From the NCBI RefSeq assembly GCF_002878395.1, contig NC_061121.1, forward strand, positions 45,349,938-45,413,937: 64,000 bases of DNA, given 5' to 3'. Positions 50,265 through 60,938 of the stretch are shown in pieces. The notes beneath the pieces were generated by a model that ran no database searches, was not told where the DNA came from, and worked only from the letters and a program-made list of their open reading frames with translations. Both the position numbers and the translations under genes were made by a program. Positions within the stretch are counted from its first letter, which is position 1; each line of letters begins with the position of its first letter. This DNA comes from Capsicum annuum. Its lineage: Eukaryota; Streptophyta; Magnoliopsida; Solanales; Solanaceae.

Positions 50265-50650
50265 TCTTTCAATAGATGAACCATTTGTTTAAACATATTG
50301 GTTATTTATTGGGTTTGTGGCAGGAGTAGTTTTGTGTTGTTCCAAATAGATTACTCATCTGTTACAATAGATTACTCCTTTGTTGCAATAGATAACGCGT
50401 CTATTGCAACAGATAACTCACCTGATGCAACAGATAGCTAGTTTGTTGCAATAGATAACTCGTCTGTTGCAACAGATAACTCATTTGTTGCAACGGATGA
50501 CCCATTTATTCGATTCATATTATGGGCACTATATAGAACCATAAACATGAATCTAATCTATGAGTCTTCCATTACAACAGATCGATGACTCATCTGTCTT
50601 AATAGATGAGTGATCTGTTTAAACAGATGGTTTTTATATTGGATTCATGA
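50265..50650. repeat. Palindrome array, right-most cluster
   Basis: Units such as 'gtctgttgcaacagataactc' and 'cacctgatgcaacagatag' repeat every 23-24 bases at 50335-50510, with degenerate sites to 50650. No such cluster is seen further right. Confidence 0.8.
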
Positions 50651-50944
50651 ACGGGTTCTATCAATTGTTGAAAAACAGCAGTATCAGTGTACCCAGATGA
50701 AAAAGTCAACTAAAAATAATCTTACTTACCAAAGTCACCTATGAAGTAATGCCAAAGTGATATATGAAACACAATTTAACCTAAAAAATTATTCAAGTAG
50801 CAGCAGTAGTGGTAAAAATAACAACAATGGTCGACTAGAATAAGATAATGATAATGAAGCAGAAGATGATGAATAAAGCAACAACAACAATGAATAAAAA
50901 AATTTAAAAGAGAGAAAACAACAATCCCTACTAAAAAAAATAGT

Positions 50945-51860
50945 TTCTCCGTCCACAAAAATTGGACCACAGCTTGTAGTCGCAAAAAAATCGACCACAT
51001 GTGTTCGGTTTTTTATTTTTTTAAAATATTTTTTTCAAAAAAACTGACCACGTGTGGTCGCTTTTATAATTAAAAATTCCAAAATAATTATTTTAATAAT
51101 TTTTATATTAATTATTTTTTTAAAAAAATAATAAATAAAAATAGAGACCATTTGTGGTCGGTTTTGAAAATAAAATAAAATAATTTTAAAAAATCGACAC
51201 CACATTTTATTTAAAAAATATTATTAAAATTTATTTTTATCAAGCGACCACGTGTGGTCGGTTTTATTCTAAAAATTAAATATAAAATATTTTATAAAAG
51301 CGAGCAAAAGTGGTCGGTTTTGGAATCAAAAAACAATAAAAAAGAAAATAATTTAAAAAAATCAGCCACTTGTGGTCTATTTTATTTAAAAATATAATTA
51401 AAAGTATTTTTAAAATTCGACCACTTGTGGTTGATTTTAGTTTAAAAATTAAATTTAAAATATCTTACAAAAGCGACCACATATGGTCGATTTTGGAATT
51501 AAAAAAATATAAAAGGGAAAATAATTTTAAAAAATCAAACACTTGTGGTTGGTTTTATTTAAAATAATATAATTAAAAAGTATTTTTAAAAAGCGACAAC
51601 TTGTGGTCAGTTTTATTTTAAAAATTAAATTTAAAATATTTTATAAAATCGACCACAAGTTGTCGATTTTGGAATTAAAAAATGTAAAAAAAAAGATTAT
51701 TTAGGAAACCGACCACTTGTGGCCGCTTTTATGTTAAAAAGTAAAATATTTCAAAAAAGAGACCACTTGTTATCGGTTTTTATTAAAAAATAATGATATG
51801 TAAAATCAAATATATTATTTTTTGAAATTACACTGATCACACGTAGTCGATAACCAATAT
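50945..51860. repeat. Array of about 58-bp units with GACCAC-GTGGTC palindromes
   Basis: About fifteen units are seen, at roughly 50987, 51046, 51146, 51195, 51244, 51301, 51362, 51419, 51474, 51537, 51594, 51650, 51710, 51761 and 51834. The core is 'cgaccac(n2)gtggtcggtttt'; in several units the centre is CACGTG or CACATGTG. Such units recall the subterminal transposase-binding repeats of CACTA elements, but I found no CACTA terminal repeat pair here, so class is inferred only. Confidence 0.7.
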
Positions 51861-52387
51861 AATAATAATAATAAAAATCAATCAATCGTTGATTTTGTGA
51901 AAAAATTATACTAAGAAATATATCAAATAAAATAAATAAATTACGTTAAACATAATCTTTATCTTTTACTTATGTTTCAATATATAAAATAAATATTTTC
52001 CTTTGTATATACGTTAAATGACGTTATACATGCAAAATCTTTGTATAATGAATATGTCTATATCATACAGTTGAGGTTAGAGGTGGCAATTTCAGCCCAT
52101 ATTTGTGAAAGAGGTCTATTTAACCATATTTATTCAGTTGGATCACTCATATTTCAAATAGGTAAATATGGACATCGACTCATTTTAAAAGCTCATACAA
52201 ATCTGAACAAAATGAATTAAATATGGGTATTCATTTAAACACAGAGATCACCCACATATGCTTAAAATTTCAGTTTTTTTTCTTTTCCATTTTTTTAATT
52301 TTTTTTGTTTTTTTTTTCCTTTTTATTTTTTACCCATTTCTTATATTTTCTTTTTTCTTTTCTCATTTTTTTTTGTTTTTTCCGTCT

Positions 52388-55043
52388 ATAGTTGTGGTAT
52401 TCAGGTAGTGAAAGGTGTAGGAATAACGTAGGTATCTTAGTGGACGAGGAGCTTAGAGAGCAGGTAGTGGAGGTTAAAAAGATTACTGATAGGGTTTTGA
52501 TCATTATGTTGGTCTTGGGGGGGTCTACTTTGAACTTCTGTAGTACATATGCACCATAGGTGGGCCTAGACGAGGAGGAGAAGAAGAGATTTTGTTAGGT
52601 GTTGAACGAGGTGGTTAGAGGTGTGCCTAGTTCGGAGAAGCTTTTCATAGGAGGGGATTTGAACGAGTACATTGGGTCTTCACCATTAGGGTACGATGAT
52701 GTGCATGGGTGCTTTGGGTTCGGGGTTAGAAATGATAAGGGAGCTGCGCTTTTGGATTTTGCAAGGGCATTTGGGTTGGTGGTAGTGAATTCCAGCTTTG
52801 CGAAGAAGGAAAAACACCTGGTTACTTTCTGTAGTAGGATAACCAAGATCCAGATTGACTTTTTGTTGCTTAGGAAGGGGGATAGAGCTTTGTGTAAGGA
52901 TTGTAAGGTAATTTCGAGTGAGAATCTTGGGACTCAGCATAGACTCCTGGTGATGAACTTAGTTATCAAGAAGGGTAAGCTGCATCGGGGTAGGAAGGAT
53001 AGACCTAGTGTTAGGTGGGGCAGTCTGACTCTATTTAGTGCTTTGGAGATAGGGGATAAGTTGGAGGGAATGAGGGTGTAGGAGTGCAGAGGAGGCGTGG
53101 ATAGTATGTGGGATAAGGTCGCTGGTTGCATCAGGGAGTCGGCTAGAGAGGTGTTGGGTATTTTGAGGGGCTGGTTTGGCCGGTATCGGGGGATTGGTGG
53201 TGGAATGAAGATGTTAAGAAAAAGGTGGAGTCAAAGAAGGTGGCTTATGCTAAGTTGGTGAAGAGTAAGGATGAAGAAGAGAAACAGGTAAGCAGGGAGG
53301 AGTACAAAGTAGCTAAAAAGGAGGCTAAGTTATCTTTTGAGAGTTTGTATAAGGGGTTAGAGAAGAAAGACGGGGATAAGAGGTTGTTTAGGCTTGCCAA
53401 GGTTAGGGAGCGGAAGGGTCGTGATCTAGATTAGGTAAAGTGCATTAAGGGGGAGGATGGATGCCCTCATTAAGAAATAGTGGCAGTCGTATTTTCATAG
53501 GCTCTTGAATGATGAGGGGGACAGAGGTGTTGTATTAGGAGAGTTGGAGCATTCCGGGGAGTGTCGCGATTTTGGCTTTTGTCAGTGATTTAGGGTAGAG
53601 GAGGTCAGTGAGGCTATTCGTAAGATGCGACGGGGCCCGACAAGATTCCGGTGGATTTTTGGAAGTTTTCTGGCGGGTCAGGGTTGAGGTGGCTGACCAA
53701 CTTGTTTAATAATATTTTCAAGTCAGCAAAGATGCTCGAGGAGTGGAGATGGAGCACGATGATTCCTCTATATAAGAACAAGGGTGACATTCAGAGTTGC
53801 AACAACTACCGAGGTATTTAGTTGTTGAGTTACACAATGAAGATTTGAGAAAGGGTAGTGGAGCGGAGGTTGAGAGAAAGATTTTGTCTATTTTGGAGAA
53901 CCAATTTGGTTTTATGCCTGGTCGCTCAACGATTGAGGCAATTCATCTTGTACAGAGACTAGTAGAGCAGTATAGAGAGAGGAAGAGGGATTTTCACATG
54001 GTGTTTATAGACCTGGAAAAGGCGTATGACAAGGTCCCTAGGGAGGTTTTTTGGAGATGCCTGGAGGCCAGGAGGGTTTCGTTGGCATACATCAGAGCGA
54101 TTAAAGACATATATGAGGCGGTGAAGACTCAGGTAAGGATAGTGGGAGGAGATTCTGAGCACTTCCCAGTCTTGACAGGGTTGCACCAGGGATCAACTCT
54201 TAGTCTATTTTTATTCGTTTTGGTGATGGATGTGCTGACGCGGAATACACAAGGAGAGGTACCTTGGTGTATGCTTTTTGCGGATGATATAGTTTTGATT
54301 GATGAATCTCGATAAGGGGTTAATGATAAGCTGGAGATTTGGAGATAAAACCTGGAGTCTAAAGGTTTCCGATTAAGAAGGACCAAGACAGAGTACTTGG
54401 AGTGGAAGTTTAATGACTCGAGACATAAGGAGGAAGTGGCAGTAAAGTTGGATTCTCAGATGGTTTGCAAGAGGGATAGTTTTAAGTATCTTGGGTCTAC
54501 AATTCAGGGGAATGGAAAGATAGATAAGGATGTCTCTCAACGTATTGGGCCAGGTTGGATGAAATAGACGCTCGCTTTGGGAATCTTATGCGATAAGAAG
54601 GTATCCCCCAAGCTTAAAGGCAAATTCTATAGAGTTGCCGTCCGGCCTGCTATGTTGTATGGAGCGGAGTGTTGGCCGGTTAAGAATTCTCATATCTAAA
54701 AGTCGAAGGTGGCATAAATGAGAATGTTGCATTGGATGTATGGATTCACAAGGGCAGACAAGGTTAGGAATGAAATTATTTGGAAGAAGGTGGGAGTGGT
54801 TTCAGTGGAGGATAAAATGCGGGAAGTGAGGTTGAGATGGTTTGGTTATGTGATGAGGAGAGGCACAGATGTCCCAGTTCGTAGGTGTGAGAGGTTGGCC
54901 TTGGAAGGTTTCAAGCGGGGTAGGGGTAGACCGAAGAAATACTGAAGAGAAATGATTAGATGTGACATGGAGCAGTTACAGCTGATTGAGGACATGACCC
55001 TGGATAGGAAGATATGGAGGAAAAACATTAGGATAGAGGGCTA
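52388..55043 (+). pseudogene. RTE LINE endonuclease and reverse transcriptase remnant
   Basis: Partial frames carry the endonuclease (52599-53081: 'SENLGTQHRLLV' and '[10 protein letters not shown]' retained; 'GDFNGH' changed to 'GDLNEY', so a metal-binding Asn is lost). Reverse transcriptase follows at 53797-54315 ('[11 protein letters not shown]', '[14 protein letters not shown]', '[12 protein letters not shown]', 'LFADDIVLID'). The C-terminal region is at 54560-55043 ('[11 protein letters not shown]', 'GRGRPKKY'). At least ten in-frame stops are visible. Several are a single G-to-A or C-to-T change from a Trp or Gln codon of the first copy. Confidence 0.85.
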
Positions 55044-55317
55044 AGGGTGTGGTTGAGTTGTAGTCAGTAGGTAGGGGAATTGTGGTGTCCTTTGTTTGGC
55101 AATGTACTTTTTTGGGGATGTCGTATCTATGTTATTTTATCATGCTCTATGCTTTTGATGTTTTTGTATACTGCCTTTTATACTGTCTTGTATCTTGAGC
55201 TGGGGGTCTAGCGAAAATAGCCTCTCTACCTCGTTAGAGGTAGTGGTATGGACTGCGTACACTCTACCCTCCCCAGACCTCACTATGTGGGAATATACTG
55301 GGTTTGTTGTTGTTGGT
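52388..55317 (+). mobile_element. Second RTE LINE, 5'-truncated and decayed
   Basis: It begins in the endonuclease coding region (equivalent to 'YKLWYSGS', about residue 86 of the copy at 18.8-22 kb) and ends in a short (ttg)n tail at about 55303-55317. The 3' UTR has the same terminal words as the first copy. It is inserted in T-rich sequence inside the hAT element. Many stops and indels are present. Confidence 0.88.
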
Positions 55318-55773
55318 GTTTTCTCATTTTGTTCATCTATTTTTTCCTTTTTTTGTTTTTATTTCTTTTTTCTTTGCATTCTTTTTTTTGTTTTTCCCCT
55401 TTTCATTCTTGTTTTGTCATTTTTCTTCTTTTTTGTTTTTTTCATCGTTTTTGTTATCATTGAATTTTATATTTTCTATATTTTTATACTTTGTATTTAT
55501 TTGTATCATACTATATATTTTAAATAAATTTATTATTTGTGTTTGAATAGTTTAATCATGAATTTATACAATTTATCATTTGTATTTATATATAAATAAG
55601 TATATGGATCAATTATATTTGCTTGAGACCTACCTGGGTTAGCAAATATAAGCCTCTAATTATCTTATTTAGCCTAAGTTTTAATTAATTATAATTCATA
55701 GCATCTCTTACCAATTAAATACAATCCATAGTCTCTCTCCTTTTTTTTCTCTCTTTTAGTTCTCTTTTCAATT

Positions 55774-55805
<32 letters not shown>

Positions 55806-56240
55806 CTTTCTTTTTTTCCCTCTAATATTTTTTTTCTTTTTCATTCTTTGCTTATTATTTTTTTCCTTTTCGTTTTTTACTCGTTTCTTATATTTTCTCT
55901 TTTTTTCTTTCTCATTTTTTCATCTAATTTTTTATTTTTTGTTTTTATTTATTTTTTCTTTGAATTCTTTTTTTTTTTTGTATTTTTGTTTTCCCCTTTC
56001 TTCTTGTTTCGTCATTTTTATTATTTTTCCTTTTTTTTTATTTTTTTCATCTATTCTGTTGTCATTGGATTTTATATTTTATATATTTTTTATGATTTAT
56101 TTTTATTTATATCATACGATATATTTCAAACAAATTTATTATTTATATTTGAATAATTTAGTTGTGAATATATACAATTTATCATTTCTATTTATATACA
56201 AACAAGTATATGAATTAGTTATATTTGTTTGAGACTAAAA
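55318..56240. repeat. T-rich duplicated segment
   Basis: Two direct copies of a T-rich block with 'atttatttgtatcatac.atatatttc', 'ttatcatttgtatttatatataa.aagtatatg' and 'atatttg.ttgagac' lie at about 55340-55630 and 55850-56235. The frames across it are poly-Phe/Leu low complexity, not genes. Confidence 0.7.
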
Positions 56241-57540
56241 TATACAAATATATAATGTATCATTCAATGCAAATGTATCATTAGCATTTGTCTATCAAAT
56301 TTATCATTTATATTTGTATATAAACAAGTATCAATTGTATGGGTATGGTTCAAGTTGTATAAACATGTATCATTTAATACAAATGTAACATCTGTATTTG
56401 TATAATTTAGCAATTGTATTTGTATAATTTATCATTTTTATTTGTATTATTCAATTTTTATCAATAAAATACAATTTGTATCAGTATATAAAAATACAAG
56501 TTTTCGTAGAAAGAAAAAAAACTATTCTTTTTCAATTGTTTAAAAATACAAATGATATTGTCAACTACGAATGCAAATACAAACAAATAAAATAAATGCA
56601 ATTATAAATACAAATACAATATACGGTCAGCTTACAAAGACAAATATAAAATAGTTCTTTAAAGATACAAGCTCATCAATGCAAAAAGAATACAAATACA
56701 AATACAAGCAAAATAAAAGAACAAAATACAAATATAATGTGCAGCCAACGATAAATTACAACTACAAAATAGTTCTTTAAAATACAAGTGCGAATTAAAT
56801 AAAATATATATGATGGTCAAACTATAAAATATAAATACATGTTTGAAGTATAAAAAATAAATACAAATACAATCATATTAACGAATACAAAATTATAAAT
56901 ACTGGGCAATAAATCAATATGCGATTATGGTACTTCCGTTATCATTAAAAAATTAAAAATGAAAAAAAAATGAAAATAGACAAAAAAAATCAAAAAAGAA
57001 GAAAGAGAAGTAGAAGTTAGAGATAAAACAGAGATAAAAAAGTGTAAAGAAAGAATTGAAGAAAAAAAGAAAACAAAAATAAAATAAAAAAAGAAAGAAA
57101 AATGAGAAAAGGAAAAAGAAAAAAATGATGGTGAATACAAATACAATGAGCGGTTGTGATATTTCCATCGTCATTCACGATTTGTACTCGACTTAGCCGT
57201 GTTCTTCAAAATATAAAAAATATAAAATATAAAATACAACCAAAAGAGAAAAAAATGAGAAAGAAAAAAAGTAAAAACAAAAATAATTAAGAAAATGCAA
57301 AAGAAAAGAAAAAGAAAAAAATAGGTAAAAAGAAAGAAAAGTAGAGGCTAGAGATAGAAGAGAGGAAAGAAATGAAGAAAAAAAAAGAGAAATAGAGGCT
57401 AGAGATAGAGGAGAGAGAAAAAGGAATATATAAAGGTAAAAAGAGAAAAGAAACGGAGAAAAAAATAAAAAAAGAAGATATGAATTGTAATTTTGAAAGA
57501 TACGCTAAAAACACTTTTATTTTGCTGAAAGCTAGGTTAT
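56240..57540. repeat. A-rich and (ATACAA)n low-complexity sequence
   Basis: Up to about 56900 the sequence is built from 'acaaatacaaat'-like words. From 56940 to 57480 it is nearly all A and G and could pair with the T/C-rich sequence at 52270-52385 and 55320-56060, giving the hAT interior a fold-back layout. Confidence 0.6.
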
Positions 57541-57565
57541 TTCTGTAGGTTCCTAGTGTTTTTTA

Positions 57566-57597
57566 GGGTGGGGAGTTGGGGGTAGGGGGTTTGAGGG
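57566..57597 (+). other. G-quadruplex motif inside the hAT element
   Basis: The runs are GGG-T-GGGG-AGTT-GGGGG-TA-GGGGG-TTTGA-GGG. A second G-rich stretch (about 57648-57700) follows with the same potential. Confidence 0.65.
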
Positions 57598-57902
57598 TGC
57601 TTTGGAAAGGAGGGGTTAAATTCTTAAAAAAAATATATATTTTTTAGGAGGGAGGTATGGGGAGGAGGGGTGGAGGGGGTGGCAGGGAGGGGTAATGGTT
57701 AAAAAAGTCAAGTTGATATACATATAGAAGTTCTAAGATTTTGTCTTTAAGAGTTAAAGTGGGTAGCAACCATTTTTACCCAATCCATATTTGACCAAAT
57801 CCATATTTATCCATATAATATATGGGTGGATTGCATCCAACCCATTTAAGCTCAATCCATCCAAATTCGATCCGATCGGCCCATTTGCCACCTAGTTGAG
57901 GT

Positions 57903-57994
57903 AATGATATTATGCTACATTGCAGTTATAATAATGTAACGTACATATATAACTGATAATTTATCAGAATATAATGAATGTGTTCTATTATGAG

Positions 57995-58030
<36 letters not shown>

Positions 58031-59110
58031 TAGTGATCGATCAATGAACGATGTAGTCAAAAACTAGTAGAATCTATCCAAACATATTGAATACCTTGAT
58101 TCGAAACGATAGAAGTAAAAATATACTGTATGTTGAAGTTATATTAATGTAACCTAATCAAATTAACAACTCATCAAAGTATGTATATGAAATACGTCGC
58201 ATTATATTATGGGATAATATACTCGTGTACGTTATGTGATGTATATAGTACGTATTTAAAACTTGATATAGTCGATAGTGTGTATATATGTGTGTATGTA
58301 TAGGTATATATATGTAGTATATACATATTATATAGTGAAGGTATAATAACATAAGATAAACTAACCGATAATTCATCTGAGTATATGTGAAGTATGTTGT
58401 ATATTATTATGGGGTAGTAAAATCGTGTATCTGATGTATATAGTATGTATTTGTAAGATGATAGCCAATTGAATATATGTCTATATACGTATATCTCGTG
58501 TAGTGACGTATGTAGTAATTAAAAGCTATATAACTAAATCTATTTATCAAAATATTTTGAATAATACGTTGATATCATACTATTGAGGAAATAGATATAC
58601 TAATTGTTTCAATGCAGACACACATATATTGTTGAAGTTGTAATAAGGTAAGGCTATTAATCGATAATTTATCTGATTAAAACGCTGTATTACGAGGTAT
58701 ATATATAATATCGTATTTAAAAGATAATTAACCAAAAAATTATCGTAATTTGCAAAATTCATTGATATTATTATACAATTAAGGAAATGTACTACTCGTG
58801 TTAATGTGATGATAAAATAACTAATTATCTGATTTATATATATACACATTGCATTAAATTATTTGGATGTTGTTATAAATATTATACAATTTATTAAAAT
58901 TTTATTTTTTTTTATTAAAATCAACCACAAGCGTTCATATTTCTAATGATAATTTTTAAAAAAATAAATCAACCACTTATTTTGGTAATACCCGTTAAGG
59001 ACCTGACCCAACCCAATCTTAATTATCTTTTTTTCTTTGTATATTATCATGGGGTAGTAAAATCGCGTGTATGATGTATATAGTACGTTATTGTAAATAT
59101 TATATAATTT
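57903..59110. repeat. Degenerate A+T-rich tandem repeat
   Basis: Blocks with 'taac..ata.aactgataatttatc', 'tatattattatg(g)ggtagtaaaatcg' and 'gatgtatatagtacgtat' recur at about 57930, 58150, 58346, 58640 and 59037, spaced 200-400 bp. A (ta)n tract lies at about 57999-58026. No coding capacity. Confidence 0.6.
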
Positions 59111-59167
59111 ATTAAAAATTTTATTTTTTAATAAAAAACAAGCATAAGTGATTGGGTTTAGGGCTAC

Positions 59168-59370
59168 ATAATACCCGATAGTACCCACAATACCTACAAT
59201 ACCCGCACACACCTCACAATACCCAAAGTACATTTAGGGATTAACAGAAGCACCTTGGCGACAACAGCTCCGGCGACGACAGCTGCTCCGGCGACTCAGC
59301 AGCTCTGCGACGATAGCAGCTCCGGTGACACAGAAGCTCTACGATGACAGCAACTCCGGCGACAACAGTT
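59168..59370. repeat. ACAATACC and GCTCCGGCGAC minisatellites
   Basis: First come short 'cacaatacc' repeats (59185-59225), then about five units of 'agctccggcgac(a/g)acag' type (59255-59370), giving a G+C-rich island in an A+T-rich context. This could be the leader of an unrecognised gene or transposon. No long frame is present. Confidence 0.55.
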
Positions 59371-60040
59371 CAATAAGTTGGATAGATTATTTTTTTCATT
59401 TAAAGATTGTAAGGCTAAAATTGAATAGGTACTAGTCTAGTACAACAAGTTAGCACCAACTAAAAAGAGTACTTCGATTTTATATCCATTGATTAACTTT
59501 ATCACGACATATTGGTAAATTTAAGTTTAAAAATCAATCACCTGTTGTATGTTGAACAAAAAAAAGATAACTTTTTCATGAGAAAATCGACAACAGTTCA
59601 GTAAGTTGAACGTTTCAGATTCAACTTGTTAATTTTAAATTTGATTATTTGCTTACAAAGATTGAATCTTTTTGTTCAAATATTATTTTGGAAACTATTC
59701 TTGTAGGAAAAATATTGCTATCAGTTGTTTATGCTAGTAATACTGCTTGGATGCTAATAAGTTGTTGTTAGTTATTGATATCATTTCACAATGCCTCGAT
59801 TAGGTGATTTAGTCGTCTTGGTGTTTTAAAGAAGCTCAGTGTTCTTGCTTTTCAAGAAAATCAGTTAACCGCTTCGCTCTTTCTCTTCAATTTAGGCCAA
59901 ACAAAGGTAAGTTGATTTCTCTATATTTTCTTATAATGAAGTCTTTAAAAGTAGTGTTAAGGTGGGGTTGTTTGTTGTAGAAGGGTTTGAAAGCCACAAA
60001 AATTTTGTGATGATTATATGGTGTGAGAGGGACATGCGAC
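59371..60040. other. Unannotated stretch
   Basis: No reading frame above 60 codons with recognisable content and no delimitable repeat. A splice-donor-like 'aaaggtaagttg' at 59904-59915 follows the G+C-rich island by about 540 bases, but no exon can be supported. Confidence 0.4.
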
Positions 60041-60938
60041 GCCTCTACTTATTTGAAAGTGATTAAGTGTAGTTACTTGAATTATGAATTAGTGCTTTTC
60101 GTTTTGAATTTTGTTAAGCTTGGTAACTTGTAAAGTGACTTAGTGACTTGAAAGTGATTAAAGATAGGTTCTTCAAATGTGATTTTTTTATTTTGAATTT
60201 TGTTAAGTTTGGTAACTTAGGAGGTGACTTAGTGACTTGAAAGTGATTAAGAGTAGGTACTTGAAATGTGAATTTTTCATTTTGTATTGAATGTAGTTTA
60301 GTTTGATAACTTGGGGGTGACTTAGTGACTTGAAAATGTTGAAAATGTGAATTTTTCATTTTCAATGTAGTTTAGTTTGGTAACTTGGGAGGTGACTTAG
60401 TGACTTGAAAGTGATTAAGTGTAGTTACTTGAAATGTGATTTTTTTCATTTATGTATTGAATGTAGTTTAGTTTGGTAACTTGGGAGGTGACTTAATGAC
60501 TTGAAAGTGATTAAGTGTAGTTACTTGAAATGTAAATTTTTCATTTTGTATGTAGTCTAGTTTGGAAACTTGTGAGGTGACTTAGTGACTTGCAATTATT
60601 GAAGTGTAGGAACTTGTGAGGTGAATTTTTCATTTTGAATTTTATTAAGCTTGGTAACTTGTGAGGTGACTTAGTGACTTAAAAATGTTGAAGTGTAGGT
60701 ACTTGAAATATGAATTTTTGTTTTGAATGTAGTTTAGTTTAGTAACTTGTGAGGTGACTTAATGACTTGAAAATATTGAAGTGTAGGTACTTGTGAGGTG
60801 AATTTTTCATTTTGAATTTTGTTAAGCTTGGTAACTTGTGAGGTAACTTAGTGACTTGAAAATGTCGAAGTGTATGTACTTGAAATGTAGATTTTTTTTT
60901 GAATGTAGTTTAGTTTGATAATTTAGGAGGTGACTTAG
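60040..60938. repeat. Tandem array, about 90-bp unit, ten copies
   Basis: The phrase 'ggtgacttagtgacttgaaa' recurs at about 60133, 60226, 60317, 60395, 60488, 60577, 60667, 60751, 60841 and 60929. Between copies lie 'gtaggtacttgaaatgtgaatttttcatttt' and 'tagtttggtaacttg' variants. The last unit is cut at 60938 by the LTR-like segment. Confidence 0.85.

Larger units (their letters stand above)
52078..57894. mobile_element. hAT-type element with nested LINE
   Basis: The left end TAGAGGTGGCAA and the right end TTTGCCACCTA are inverted repeats, flanked by an exact 8-bp duplication, gttgaggt, at 52070-52077 and 57895-57902. An 8-bp target plus TAGAGGTGGCAA-type ends is characteristic of hAT elements. 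Subterminal similarity includes 'cccatatttg' and 'atatgggt' words at both ends. There is no transposase. The inside is an RTE LINE plus T-rich and A-rich low-complexity sequence. Confidence 0.88.

Noticed and set aside
55195..56232. Several overlapping Phe/Leu-rich frames that look like membrane proteins
   Set aside because: They are translations of T-rich low-complexity sequence, with matching artefacts on the complementary A-rich side at 56925-57514.
59154..59163. Telomere-like 'gggtttaggg'
   Set aside because: A single occurrence with no tandem run; not an interstitial telomeric repeat.
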